Positions 33,581 through 45,500 of a stretch of DNA of 64,000 nucleotides are shown here, in pieces (position 1 is the first letter of the stretch; each line of letters starts with the position of its first letter). Source of the DNA: Cololabis saira. Lineage: Eukaryota > Chordata > Actinopteri > Beloniformes > Belonidae. Below the pieces are notes generated by a model. The model ran no database searches, was not told where the DNA came from, and saw only the letters and a list, made by a program, of their open reading frames with translations. The position numbers were made by a program, and so were the translations under genes. The stretch spans positions 1,643,001 through 1,707,000 of the forward strand of contig NC_084601.1 in the NCBI RefSeq assembly GCF_033807715.1, read 5' to 3'.

Positions 33581-34119
33581 CAGGGGTCGGCAACCCGCGG
33601 CTCTAGAGCCGCATGTGGCTCTTTAGCGCCGCCCTAGTGGCTCCTGGAGCTTTTTTAAAAATGTTTGATTTTTTTTTTCCTTTTTTTCTTTTTTTTCTTT
33701 TTTTTCCCTTTTTTTCTCTTCTCTTTTTTTTCTTCTTTTTTCTCTTTTTTTTTCTTCCTTTTTCCTTTTATAATCTCGACATTTTGACTTTTTTCTCGAA
33801 GTTCTGACTTTTTTGTCGACATTTCGACTTTTTTCTCAACATTTTCACTTTTTTCTTGAAATTTCGACTTTTTTCTCGACATTTCGACTTTTTTCTCGAA
33901 GTGCATAATGAAAAAAAAATCTTCCCCCAGTTATAACCCATATAGATACACAACCCAGGGTACGTTTTTATGTGAGACTGGGTTAGGATACATGCAGCAT
34001 GTGTTGTCTTCATTCTAAGGCTTATACAAGACTTTTCATTTTTTGCGGCTCCAGACATATACGTTTTTTGTGTTTTTGGTCCAATATGGCTCTAAAATAT
34101 TTTGGGTTGCCGCCCCCTG
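33581..34119 (+). mobile_element. hAT-type miniature element, family F copy 3
   Basis: Ends caggggtcggcaacccgcgg and gggttgccgccccctg. Target duplication ctctatcc / ctctctcc (7 of 8). Long T/C-rich centre with tcgacatttcgactttttt repeats. Confidence 0.86.
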
Positions 34120-34127
34120 CTCTCTCC

Positions 34128-34847
34128 TGAAGGCTGAGTCCAGCCGAGCTTCAGAGGAAGCTCATCGTGACCTCTTGTATCTGCAGCCTCATCTTTTTTG
34201 CTCGCCACCCACAGCTCATGACAGTGAGAGACGGTCGGGATGCAAATTGATTGTTAGCGTTGGCTTTTGCCTCACCGCTTTTTTTTCACTACCCATTCCC
34301 ATGCCAGTCTTCTGCTCCACTCTACCCCCTACTCGTGAACAAAACCCCAAGATACTTTTTCAACATTCTCAAAAGGGATTTGGCAAAACGGCCGTTTCCA
34401 TTTGAGGACTGTAGCCGCAAACGTGGAGGTGCTGATTTCTCTCGCAGCTGCATGGACATGGCAGTGGGAGCTTTGCTTCCAGAAGTGACCTCCGCACTAG
34501 TATTTATAATCCAGACGAGGTGTCATGTGCCATGTTACATTTGTTGTAAGGGTCTTTGAATCAGACGTCACAGCTCCAGAAACTGGGACACTCAAACGGC
34601 TCCACTACAATCAGGTGGTGATTTATGTTAATTCAGCCTGAGGAGCTGAAATAAAATAAAAGGCCCCTGAATTCATTTCATTAGAGATATATGTAAAATC
34701 CCATTGTGAATATTTTGGGGTCTAATAGAAATTCTGTTCAATACTCAGAACTGGAAATAAAAATCATTTGTTGGGATTACCTGACAAATAGAAATTGGTG
34801 TGTCCTTACGGATCCTCCTCCTTACATTAAACGTTACTATTGTCATG
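34128..34847. other. intron, no feature recognised
   Basis: Frames here (34043-34559) have no family motif. No splice-bounded RIM segment in phase was seen. Confidence 0.4.
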
Positions 34848-34851
34848 TTAA

Positions 34852-35449
34852 CCCTTGTGCTGTCTTCGGGTCAAGGAAGGAGGAAGAGAAGAAGGGAGGA
34901 AAGAAGGAAGGAAGGAAGAATGAAAAGAAGGAAAGAAAGAAGGAAGGAAGGAAGAAAAGAAGGAAGGGAGAGGGAAGGGAGAAAAGAAGGAAAGAAGGAA
35001 GGAAGGGAGAAAAGAGAAAGGAAAGCAGGAAGGAGAGAGCAGGAGGAAAGAAGGAAGGAAGGGAAAAAAGAAGGAAGAAAAGAAGGAATGAAGGGAGAAA
35101 AGAGGAAGGGGACAAGGAAGGAGAGAGCAGGAGGAAAGAAGGAAGGAAGGAAGGAAGGAAGGAAGGAAGGAAGGAAGGAAGGAAGGAAGGAAGGAAGGAA
35201 GGAAGGAAGGAAGGAAGGAAGGAAGGAAGGAAGGAAGGAAGGAAGGAAGGAAGGAAGGAAGGAAGGAAGGAAGGAAGGAAGGAAGGAAGGAAGGAAGGAA
35301 ACAAGGAAAGAAGGAAGGAAGGGAGAAAAGAGGAAGGGAATAATACATTTAATAATACATTTTATTTAGAAGAAGGAAGAAGGAAGGAGAGAGCAGGAGG
35401 AAAGAAGGAAGGAGAATTAGGTCATTTTGACCCAAAGACAGTACAAGGG
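34852..35449. mobile_element. piggyBac-like miniature element P3 filled with GGAA repeats
   Basis: Left TTAA at 34848-34851; the right target reads TTGA (mutated). Ends cccttgtgctgtcttcgggt and gacccaaagacagtacaaggg are the best-matched inverted pair of the four. Confidence 0.75.
34870..35415 (+). repeat. GGAA-type purine array (in P3)
   Basis: A pure (GGAA)n core at about 35130-35300 with impure flanks; interrupted by aatacatttaataatacatt near 35340. Confidence 0.95.
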
Positions 35450-35594
35450 TTGATACAGTCGCCCACACTGGACATACCAGTTTCTTTTTGTGGCCACTTT
35501 TTGAAATGGGAAAGTGTGATGATGTCACTTTATCCTGCATATTGGACGACATCTGGGGCCTTCTTGCGTGACTCACAGGTTGTGTGAGTGTCCT

Positions 35595-35906
35595 CCCATT
35601 GCGTAGTGTGTAGCGCTGCGTTGCCCTAAACTGTGGAAGGCCCTCCCCGCCCACCTGAGACAACCACAGTACATTGACTCTTTCAAGAGCAGACTTAAGA
35701 CCCACCTTTTCAGTCAAGCATACGCAAGCTATAATCTATGATTTGCCATTGATTTGTATTACTTTTTATGACTTTTTTAATGTTTTAGTGATAATACTGC
35801 TGCTTTGTGTTGATTTTCTTACCTTGAATGCTGTAGCACTTTGAGATTCACTGAATGTAAAGTGCATTATAAATGAAATGTATTATTATTATTATTATTA
35901 TTATTA
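35595..35906 (+). mobile_element. 3' end of an L2/CR1-type LINE with (ATT)n tail
   Basis: Encodes the C-terminus of a LINE ORF2: LWKALPAHLRQPQYIDSF then KSRLKTHLFSQAYASYNL and a stop, followed by a short 3' UTR (ctgaatgtaaagtgcattataaa) and an (ATT)n tail at 35879-35906. Strongly 5'-truncated. It ends 26 bp before a RIM exon. Confidence 0.8.
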
Positions 35907-35932
35907 ACTCCAGTCGTGCCTTCTCTGTGCAG

Positions 35933-36068
35933 ATTACAGACAGAATGGCCGGGACTTCCACAGCTCCACCCTCTCAGTGCCAGAGCAGGTGATCTCCTCC
36001 AATCACTGCTCACGATCCGACATGATCCGGATGAGGTCACGGTCGCCGAGCCAACCGCCTCCTCAAAG
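35933..36068 (+). CDS. rims1: RIM1 exon (GRDFHSSTLSVPEQVISS)
   Basis: 136 nt, phase 1 in, phase 2 out. It reads DYRQNGRDFHSSTLSVPEQV, ISSNHCSRSD and RSRSPSQPPPQ, RIM1-specific. A LINE 3' tail (ATT)n ends about 26 bp before the exon and may supply the branch-point region. The donor is ag/gtgagc. Confidence 0.93.
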
Positions 36069-36973
36069 GTGAGCAACAGGGGGTGCTGGAGATCAGCGGG
36101 AGACCAGCTAGACGGGGATAAACTGGGATCAGAGCAGATGACTGGAGATGAACAGAGCTGCTTAATGGAAACAATGATCAATAATAGATCAACCTGAGGA
36201 CAGATAGATGACAAAAACATCAGTAAATTGGTTCAGCATGGTTTAAAGACGATGTGACAGGAGGTGAAAAAGGATTAGAGACTACATTAGATGAGAAGTG
36301 ACAAAAGAAGATGAGTCAATAATGATAAATTGTAAAATATATGATAATAGATGGGTTGAGATCATATGAAGTAAAATGTGAAAGTATAAGTAAAAGAAGA
36401 CCCAGAGGAGATGTGATCTGGTGAAGTTAGATGATGTAAAGTTAGATGAGAACAGAGGTGTTTTCTTGTTATAAAAAGGACATTGTGGGGTTTTAGTTCT
36501 TAGCGTGAAACACATTATCGTCTGAAATCCGACCATCAGATTATCCTCTTGAAAGGCCGTACCTTCCTTTTATAGGAACTTTATCCGTTTTCAAAACTTC
36601 ATATATCATACTGCATATGTAACGCAGTATACAGTATACATTGCATACTACATACCGGTACTAGTACAGCTGTCATCATTACTATCTAGCATGCTGTGAT
36701 AAAAGCGATGTATGTTGTAATATTTCCAGGAGCCGGTCATGTGACCAGTGTGATAGTATGGGATAGTATTTCAGCTAGATTATTCAGTTGAATATTAGAA
36801 TATTTTCCAGAAGTACCACACCATCTCAGGACCTTTAGCATATTCCAGCTTGTACAGTTGTTTGTATACTGTGTATTATATTTAGGGGAAATCAGTAAGT
36901 ATACTGTGCAGTTTTGAAAATCCTTTTCTGTTCTTCTGTTATTCATAAATTCTTGTGACGTCTGGGTTGCTAG
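36069..36973. other. intron, no feature recognised
   Basis: AT-rich with many atgat motifs. No repeat family or exon recognised. Confidence 0.45.
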
Positions 36974-37081
36974 CACTAACCCTCCGTACCCGTTGTACCG
37001 GGAGGACGCCGTGCGTCTGCTGCGAGGCTCCAAACTGAGCCGAGCGCTCTCTGACGCCACCCAGTACAGCAGCCTGGACAG
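36974..37081 (+). CDS. rims1: RIM1 symmetric linker exon, 108 nt
   Basis: Phase 2 in and out. It reads TNPPYPLYREDAVRLLRG then SKLSRALSDATQYSSLD. The acceptor is ggttgctag/c and the donor ag/gtaacc. I do not recall this exact segment in mammalian RIM1, but sites and phase fit. First of five phase-2 cassette-type exons. Confidence 0.72.
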
Positions 37082-37484
37082 GTAACCGTGGAAACGCATG
37101 GAAACACACCGGACCTGGGTCCCCTGGACAGAAACAGACCAGAATCTCATCTCATTTATCCCATCTGTCCTTCTACCTGTAAAATAGGGAGCTGCGTTCT
37201 GCAAAATGTTTTGAAGGATGCCTAAATTACAAAAATGCTGCAGGAAGACACAAAGAAGGAGAGAGGGGGCTTTCAGCAAGTTTCACCAGTATCTCCTTAA
37301 GCCAATATGTTCATCTAAAACACTTACAACGTGTCAAGCTCTGATCGTAAATTAAATTAGAAATAAATGTTTAAGTAAAGGCTTTAACCCTGTAATGCCG
37401 GATACATCATATTTGAAATTCTAAAACCTCTGTATACCACTCATATGATTAAATAGAAAAAATAAAACAAATAAACATAATATA
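37082..37484. other. intron, no feature recognised
   Basis: Nothing recognised. Confidence 0.45.
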
Positions 37485-37851
37485 CAGGACTGTCTCAGAA
37501 AATTAGAATATTGTGATAAAGTTCTTTATTTTCTGTAATGCAATTAAAAAAACAAAAATGTCATACATTCTGGATTCATTACAAATCAACTGAAATATTG
37601 CAAGCCTTTTATTATTTTAATATTGATGATTATGGTTTACAGTTTAAGATTAAGATTCCCAGAATATTCTAATTTTTTGAGATAGGATATTTGAGTTTTC
37701 TTAAACTGTAAGCCATGATCAGCAATATTAAAATAATAAAAGGCTTGCAATATTTCAGTTGATTTGTAATGAATCCAGAATGTATGACATTTTTGCATTA
37801 CAGAAAATAAAGGACTTTATCACAATATTAAAATTTTCTGAGACAGTTCTG
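37485..37851. mobile_element. palindromic TA-flanked miniature element A4
   Basis: Full copy of family A, flanked by TA. Confidence 0.86.
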
Positions 37852-38616
37852 TATATGAAATGACCTGATGTATTCATAATGATACAAAAAATATTTAGAA
37901 TCTGCTAAAGACCAAATGTAGAGGATTCAGCTGCGCGGATGTCACATTTAGGTAAAACTGGTTTAAGATGACAGCTCTGACGGAAGGACGTATGTTAACT
38001 GCTTCAACTCTCTTCATGCCTGTTGTCCTCCTGTGCTCGTACCTCTAGTGAGATCTAGTAGGATGTGAAGAAAGGAGTTAAGGAAGTTAACCATGGATGT
38101 GCAAGTTGAGAAATGCGGCGAGGGGGTTAGGACTTGTTAAACCATTTAGCAGCAAGTCCTTTACCACTAGTGATTTCACACGCAGATACATTCCCTTCTC
38201 TTATTTCATTACGTAGACGTGTGTGCTTGAGGGGAAACTTCCCTCATTTACTGGATTCACATTTGATGCTGGACCAATTTATTTAAGAAAGAAACAAACA
38301 AAAATACAAGGCAATAGCTTGAAACTCCGGTCTGAGCTGGGACCTGGGTCTGGCCTAGATGTTGTCATGGTTTTAGCTGATAGAAATACCAGCATTAGTA
38401 CTTCAGTACTGTTGATACCCGTATCCTGCTGCTAATGTAGGACTGGAGAGTTCCTCTCCTGGTAACGGTTTGATGGTTGTACAACTAGACGTGGTACTGG
38501 TGTTGAGCTTTAGTATTGGTTGTAATTCTAAGAGTATGTTAGAATGATTGTCATTGAGTGATTGATGGTTCACAGTGATGTCCTTTGTCTGACTTCATAT
38601 CTCTGTGTATAATCAG
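37852..38616. other. intron, no feature recognised
   Basis: No exon in phase recognised. Confidence 0.45.
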
Positions 38617-38667
38617 GCGACCACTAAGGAGAATGTCTGTTGCCAACTCTCTTGATTCCTATGACAG
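38617..38667 (+). CDS. rims1: RIM1 symmetric linker exon, 51 nt
   Basis: Phase 2 in and out. It encodes RPLRRMSVANSLDSYD, flanked by tataatcag and /gtattg (weak donor). RRMS is a possible basophilic-kinase site. Confidence 0.65.
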
Positions 38668-38788
38668 GTATTGTGACTGTAGTAGTCAAGAATATGTCAT
38701 TAGTAGCTGTTGTAGTACCAGCAGTGGCAATAAGGGTATGCTTATGTGTAGAAATATTCTCATGTTAACATGTTTTCCTGTGTATAAG

Positions 38789-38854
38789 ATATGGTAATGG
38801 TCCACTCCCCACCTGGACCAACCATGTGATGAATGGGAATTGTGAGGACTACAG
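38789..38854 (+). CDS. rims1: RIM1 symmetric linker exon, 66 nt
   Basis: Phase 2 in and out. It reads YGNGPLPTWTNHVMNGNCED Y, between cctgtgtataag and /gtgaga. Only 121 bp separate it from the previous exon. No family match is recalled; the call rests on sites, phase and protein-like composition. Confidence 0.58.
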
Positions 38855-38934
38855 GTGAGAGCAGGGAGTTCTGGTACTTTAGTGTGGAAGTACAATGAAA
38901 GGTTCTGGAGTTCTGATGTGTTTCTGCTCTTCAG

Positions 38935-38994
38935 TCAGGACTTCATCCCCGACTTCCCCTATGAGCCTGATGCTTATGATGAGGAACTGCTGAG
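38935..38994 (+). CDS. rims1: RIM1 symmetric linker exon, 60 nt
   Basis: Phase 2 in and out. It reads SQDFIPDFPYEPDAYDEELL, an acidic stretch, between ctcttcag and /gtaaac. The intron before it is only 80 bp. Confidence 0.65.
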
Positions 38995-39104
38995 GTAAAC
39001 TGACAAGTGGACAGTTTGACTTTCAGATAGTTGGATACTCAGACAGACTGTAGATGTAGAGAACAGTTGTAGAAACAGAAGACAGTTGTAGAATCCACGT
39101 AGTG

Positions 39105-39571
39105 TATGGGCTCAAATTAAAGCCATAAATATTTTGTATGTGTGAAAAGATGTTCACATGTGTAATAAGGTTTTGCAGCTGTATAAAACAATTTGTGCTT
39201 GTGAAAATAATCTGCACTGCACTGCGAACCGATTGGCTAGTCAGTAGGTGATGCAATGTGCTGATTGGCTCTCCTGAAATGCTTTGAAACCCGTGCCAAA
39301 GATCGCTGATTGGCTCTTATTATTGGCACGTCAAAACAGTGCCATAATTCGTAGTTGTAAAAAAAGTTTGTAGCTTTGTATATCCAATGTTGCACACAGA
39401 CAAATTAATTCCACAGCTACAAAAATGTTGTACACATGCACAAAATATTTCTACAAGTACAAAGTTTATTTTCACAAGCACAAATTGTTTTATTCAGCTG
39501 CAAAACCTTATTACACATGTGAACATCTTTTCACAGATACAAAATATTTATGGCTTTAATTTGAGCCCATA
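39105..39571. mobile_element. miniature inverted-repeat element (tatgggctcaaattaaagcc ends)
   Basis: Left arm 39105 to about 39220 recurs inverted at about 39450-39571 (arms over 100 bp). A direct repeat gtagtg flanks it. No coding capacity. Confidence 0.8.
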
Positions 39572-39953
39572 GTAGTGATCTTCATTTTTAGCTCCTTGCT
39601 GATCCTTCTGTCCATATTTTGAAGTCTCTGCTGTTATTCCGTCTCTGGAGTCCAAAGATGTTTCTTCTGGTATAAGAACGAATCGTTAAACATTCTTGTT
39701 TTCTTTGTCCTAACTCTTTTGGTGTATTTGTTCTCTCATCAAGGCCTACTGAAAAAATGTAGTGCCAAATTCCTGCAGGTTTTCCTCGTCTTTGGTGTTC
39801 AGACTCTCACCGGTAGTGCCTTGTACTTCTACTTTGCAGAACTTTGCAGCTCATCGCCACCTGGTTGCAGGATTATACGAATGGCTTGCTCATTCCACAG
39901 GTCCAGTGGTCGTCATGGTGACAATTGTTGACATTTTACATGGTGATATTCAG
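39572..39953. other. intron, nothing recognised
   Basis: Open frames at 39719-39931 overlap the following exon in other frames and are not supported. Confidence 0.45.
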
Positions 39954-40121
39954 GTTCAGCCGGGGGATGGACCGGAGGGATTACTACAGTCGCTCTCGCT
40001 CGGCCGACCAGCGAGCGATGGCTGACCGACCCGTCTACACGCGCTCACACTCCACGGACCGATCCGAGCCCTCAAACCTGAGGTCCGGTCGCTCTGCTCC
40101 GCCCTCCCCTGCCCTGATCAG
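39954..40121 (+). CDS. rims1: RIM1 Arg/Ser-rich linker exon (SRSRSADQRA, RSAPPSPAL)
   Basis: 168 nt, phase 2 in and out. It reads FSRGMDRRDYYSRSRSADQR, YTRSHSTDRSEPSNL and SGRSAPPSPALI, matching HRSRSTEQR, TRSRSTERPD and TGRSAPPSPALSR of mammalian RIM1. The donor is ag/gtgacc. Confidence 0.92.
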
Positions 40122-40947
40122 GTGACCTGCCGGATCAGAAAGCATCTCCTCCGCCGTGCCTGCTGAGTGTCGTTGGGAAGCATGACGTCTGATTCACTAC
40201 TGACCACGCCGCTCTTTTTAAACCACTCCCCTTTATTCTCATCACAGTCTTTGTTATTTTTGCATGTTTTCCATATCTAACCATGCTTTCCTTCTTCTTT
40301 TTCTCGTCATGTTGGGGTTTTTTGTTGGTTGTTATTTTGTTTGCTAGTTATGTTGCATGACTTCCTTTTTTCATTTTCTTTCTGAGATTCATGCATGGAT
40401 GTTCTTGGACAGGTTCCTTGAATGCTTTAGACATAAAACCTATTTGAAGTAAGATAAAGTGGCATCTGTGTTGAACTGAGATAATCTAATTAAGAAGTTT
40501 GGATGTATGTTGGTATTTTACACTTACACATGCCTTCAAGACCTTTTGACAACACTTTAGTAGTGTGAGTACAGAGAACTCCTTGTAAAGACATAGAATT
40601 ATAGCTAGAATAGATGTGGGGGTAGATGTTTCAAGAACTTGGGTAATGGCTTTTTTCTGTAACTGCGAACAGTGCTAAAATGCCAAAATCACATTTGATC
40701 AAATCAGTCTTTGCAACCATGGAAACAATGAATACAGTGGTTGAAAACAGCTCATTTGTGTCTTCAGCGAGTTGATTGATTGTTTGAAACTGAAGCACAA
40801 ATCTACAAAGACGGAAGCCTTACATTTGAATTTTTAAGGACTCTTGACCACTTTGACCCTTTACTTTTGCTTTCGATCTCACTTTTCTTTGAGCCAGGTT
40901 AGTGTTTTAATTACTGTGCCGTTCCTTTTGTTTTTTTCGCTCAACAG
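40122..40947. other. intron, no feature recognised
   Basis: T-rich; no known repeat or exon. Confidence 0.45.
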
Positions 40948-41057
40948 GGCGAACGCCCGAGGTGGATCTGGCCTCACGAGCCCGACGGGGACGCCGGTCT
41001 GCAGCCGCAGAGGACGACAACTTCCTATCGTGCCGCCAAAGGGAGGTCCAGACCGAG
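40948..41057 (+). CDS. rims1: RIM1 exon with RIM-BP SH3-binding motif
   Basis: 110 nt, phase 2 in, phase 1 out. It reads GLTSPTGTPVCSRRGRQLP then IVPPKGGPDR. RRGRQLPxxPPK is the conserved proline motif that binds the SH3 domains of RIM-binding protein, tethering calcium channels at the active zone. The core is intact (RQLPIVPPKG against RQLPQLPPKG in mammals). Confidence 0.93.
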
Positions 41058-41665
41058 GTGTGTACACACATAAATCGGTTTTTCACACACAAATTGTCAA
41101 TATTACTTCCCTTCACTGCATGACAATGCTGGATTTAGTGCATCAGATTAGGGGGGGCAAAAATTAGAATTTTATCATCAAAATAATGCGTAAACTATGT
41201 GTTACTATGTTTTTCGTTTTCTTTTTTTTGTGAAAACCTTGCAAGAGATATCAACTCATGAATAATCCTTTTTTTTCTTAGCAGTAGATCAGAAACTTCC
41301 TTTCTCATTTACCATTGATGGGTGAAAGGGAATAAAAGCCAGTAAATTGGATATAAAACGTAATTTACTTATTGTTTGACAGCAGTTATATTATAAAACA
41401 CAAACACCTCCACATGTGACTGGAGTTTGAACTAAATGTTGTTTATATAGTCGGCACACTCCCATGAAGGGTGCCCACACTTCCTCCACCCAATGTAAGC
41501 AAAAAGCTGCACTTCTACAGAGAAATGCAGCCACACAGTCCTACTGGTCATTACATACAGTACAAGACATAAGGCTACATAGTTTGGCTTCAGACTAAAT
41601 ATCTTACCCACTTAAATAGAATTATTTAACAAAAATCACTTCCAGAAGGGATTTTAAATTACTTA
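41058..41665. other. intron, no feature recognised
   Basis: AT-rich; nothing recognised. Confidence 0.45.
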
Positions 41666-42521
41666 AATTCAATTCAATTCAATTTTATTTATATAGCATC
41701 TAATACAACAAAAGTTATCTCCAGACGCTTTCCAGAGACCCAGAACATAAACCCCCGAGCAATGATTACATAAACAATGGCAGGTAAAAACTCCCCTAGT
41801 GGGAGAAAAGCCTTAAGCCAAACAGTGGCAAGAAAAACGGGGACGTCAACAGCACAGCAGGCAGGTGGAAGCAGCAGCAGGATGACCGGGGGTTGGGACC
41901 GCAGGCAGGTGGAAGCAGCAGCAGGATGACCGGGGGTGGGGACCGCAGGCAGGTGGAAGCAGCAGCGGGATGACCGGGGGTGGGGACCGCAGGCAGGTGG
42001 AAGCAGCAGCGGGATGACCGGGGGTGAGGACTGCAGGCAGGTGGAAGCAGCAGCGGGATGACCGGGGGTGGGGACCGCAGGCCAGCACGCAGCTCCCGAA
42101 GCTCCAGCCCAATCAGCAAGTCCCAGGTTAGGTTCAGGGTCGGGGAAAGGTTGAGAAGGGTCAGGGCCAGGGAGAGGAGTCTTGACGGACAAATTTCTCC
42201 CCCACCTGCCCGGGCCGTTACCCTGACCGGGCCGTTACCCTGGCCCTCTCACTCCCACGCTGCAGGTTCCGGTGTTGTGCATTCAGAGATGCTCTTCGCC
42301 ACCGGCAGAGGATGCTGCACCATGTACAAAAGAGAAAAAAGGGGGGCCATCACAAGAAACTACAGGAGCGATGGACAAAAATGATGGCTATGAGATACTT
42401 ATAATAAATAAAAATGGAAATGGAGAAGAGAGGAAGGGAAGAGGAGAGGAGAGGAAGGGTGAGAGGCACCGCCCAGCGGATCATGTCGGTGCCCCCCTGC
42501 AGCATAGGCCTATAGCAGCAT

Positions 42522-45500
42522 ATCTCTCTCTCTCTCTCTCTCTCTCTGGGTCAGGTGGCTCTTGGTTGAGCTGCTGTGACATCGACGGTAGCATTCCACA
42601 GATCCCGATTTTCGCCCATTCTTGTAACTGCCCCTAGGCTCTCTCCCGTCCATTTGGTAAGGTCAACTTCCCAGGTTCTTGCCGGTCTCCCTCTGGGTCT
42701 CTTCCCTGCCGTGATGCCCTGTATGATGGTTTTCTCCAGGCTGTCATATCTGATGGTGTGGCCGAAGTGCTTCATCTTTCTCCTCCTTATCTGCTTCATC
42801 AGCATTGGGTTTGTTCTTAGTTGTTCTAGAAAACCCAGTCGTTGGTCTTGTGCTCCCTCCATGACACACGCAGCAGGCGTCGGTATGTCCACATTTCAAA
42901 GGCTTCGATTTTCTGTGTTGCTTTCTTAGAGAAAGACCAAGATTCACTGCCATGAGTGGCAACTGCGAAAGCTGTAGCCCTGACTATGCGCAGTTTTAGG
43001 CTTTTGCTGACTTCTTGGCTCTTCCATATTGGTGTAAGCTTCTCCACTGTGCTCCGGGCCATGCACAGTCTTCTACTGATTTCTGCCATGCAGTTAGCTT
43101 CCGTTGTGATGGTGAATCCTAAATAGACGAAGCTCTTCACCTCTTCCAGTTCTTCTCCATTGAGCGGGAAATTGCTGAAATCTGTCCGGTTCTTGTCCAG
43201 CACCATGATCTTGGTCTTCTTCGTGTTCAGGGGTAGCCCTTTTTCTTCGCTCAGATGTTGCACGTGGGTCAGTAGTTCCATGAGGTCTTTTTTGCTTTCG
43301 CATAGCAGTGTTGTGTCGTCTGCGTATCTCAGGTTGTTAATCAGTCTTCCTCCAATCTTTATTCCGGTCCGGTGTGTTTTCCGTGGCTTTCCTCATGATG
43401 TTTTCCGAATAGATGTTAAATAGAGCTGGTGATACAATACAGCCTTGTCTCACTCCTCTCTCAATCGAGAACCACTCTGATGTTCCGCTGTTGGTCTTGA
43501 CTGCGGCCTCCTGGTTGGAGTATAGGTTTTCCAGGAGTTTGATCGTGTGTACTGGAAAGCCCATTTTGTACATATCTTGCCAGAGTAGTTGGTGACTGAC
43601 GCAGTCAAATGCTTTTGCATAGTCAATGAAACACATGTATAGGGGGATGTTGTATTCCTTGCATTTCTCCATGATGATCCGGATGTTGATTACTTGTTCT
43701 CTTGTACCCTTTCCTTTCACGAAGCCTGATTGTTCTTCAGAGATTTCATATGCATACTTGAGTTGTATTCGTGCAATGATGATTTTCAGGAGTATTTTGC
43801 TGGCATGCACAATAAGGTTGATTGTTCGGTAATTAGCGCATTCCTTCACATTCCCTTTCTTGAAGATAGGCATGAATATTCCTCTGCACCAATCTTTCGG
43901 CCATTCTTTTGTCCTCCATATCTTCACACTTATCTTCCATAATAATGTGACGCCTTCTTCTCCTGACACTTTCCATAACTCGGCTGGTGTTTCATCTGTC
44001 CCTGGTGCTTTGTTGTTGGGCATTGCCTTCAGAGCTGACTGTACCTCGTCTCTTGTTGGTTCTGGCTCTTCCCCATGCTCATTGGGGTTTTCCCATTGGT
44101 GGTGTTGTGGTTCATGGTAGAGTTGGTTACAATACTCTGCCCATCTCTTCATGATGGCGTCTGATTCGGTCAAAGCGTTCCCGTCTTTGTCGTTGATAAC
44201 TTCTGTTTGCGGTGTCCATTTACCAGTGATTTCTTTTATTACTTTGCTTACTTCCTTGGGGTTATCTTTGCGCTGCTCTAGATGTTGACATTTCCCTTCG
44301 AGGTATTCTCTCTTGTCTGCGTTTGCTCCTTTCCTGAACTCTTTGTTGAGCCTGGCCCATTCCTGCATGTCTCCTCTGCTCTTCGCTTCGCGTCTTCCCT
44401 CTGCTATGTCCATGGTTTCGTTTTTCAGCCATGGTTTCTTCAAACTCTTCCTCTTGGGGATGTGCTTCTTTGCTGTGTCTGACATGATGGTTGTTGTCTT
44501 TGACCAGAGCTCTTCTGGTGTGCATTCCTCCTCCGCATATAGTAGCAGTGGGGTGAATCTGTTCTTGATCTCAACCGTGAAGGCCTCTGGGATGTTCTGA
44601 ACGTCATATCTTGTTGCCTTCACCCTTTTGCTCATGCTTTTCAGTTTGATCTTTGCTTTTACTAGCAGCAATTGATGGTCGCTGCCACAGTCCGCGTCTG
44701 GCCTAGTTTTAACATTTAAGAGGGATGATCTCCATCGTCGTTTTATCATGATATAATCAATTTGGTTTCTTGTCCTTTTGTCTGGGCTCCTCCATGTATA
44801 CAGTCTTCGTGGGTGGTGTGGGAACATTGTGTTGCCGATGGTGAGGTCATTGCTGATGCAGAACTCTACCAGTTTCTCTCCTCGTTGATTCTGTTCTCCC
44901 AGCCCATGGGTGCCTATGTGTGGACCTTTCTGTTCCGTCTTTCCCACTTTCGCGTTCCAGTCTCCCATCAGAATAAGTAGATCTCTTGGGGGTGTTTTGT
45001 CCAGCGCCTCCTGTACTGTGTTGTAGAAAGCTTCCAGGTCCTCGTCTGATGCGTCTGATGTTGGTGCGTAGACTTGAAAGATGGTAAGGTTGATCGGCTG
45101 TGCTTTCAGCCGGATGGTGATGACTCTGGGGCTGATGGGGTTGTAGCCTATGATGGATTTGGCTGTTTCTTTGTTCACGATGAATCCTACTCCTCTCCTT
45201 CTGGGCCCACTTTCTTTTCCTGCATATAGCATGGTGTATCCTTCTTCCAAGGTGAATCTCCCCTGTCCTAGCATCCAGTGCTCTGCTATTCCCATGATCT
45301 TGATGCTCAACCTGGTAATTTCTTTGGTGATGACTTTAAGTTTCGCATCATTTGCTCCTTTGATGTTGCATGTCGCAAATGATGCACTCGTTCGAAGGTG
45401 GATTCCATTCCTTTCCACTCTGTGACCATCAGGTGTTGCACTTCCTAAGGTAGGGTTTGGTGCAGCACCTTCATCTTCAGCAGCTGTATTCAGATTGGGT

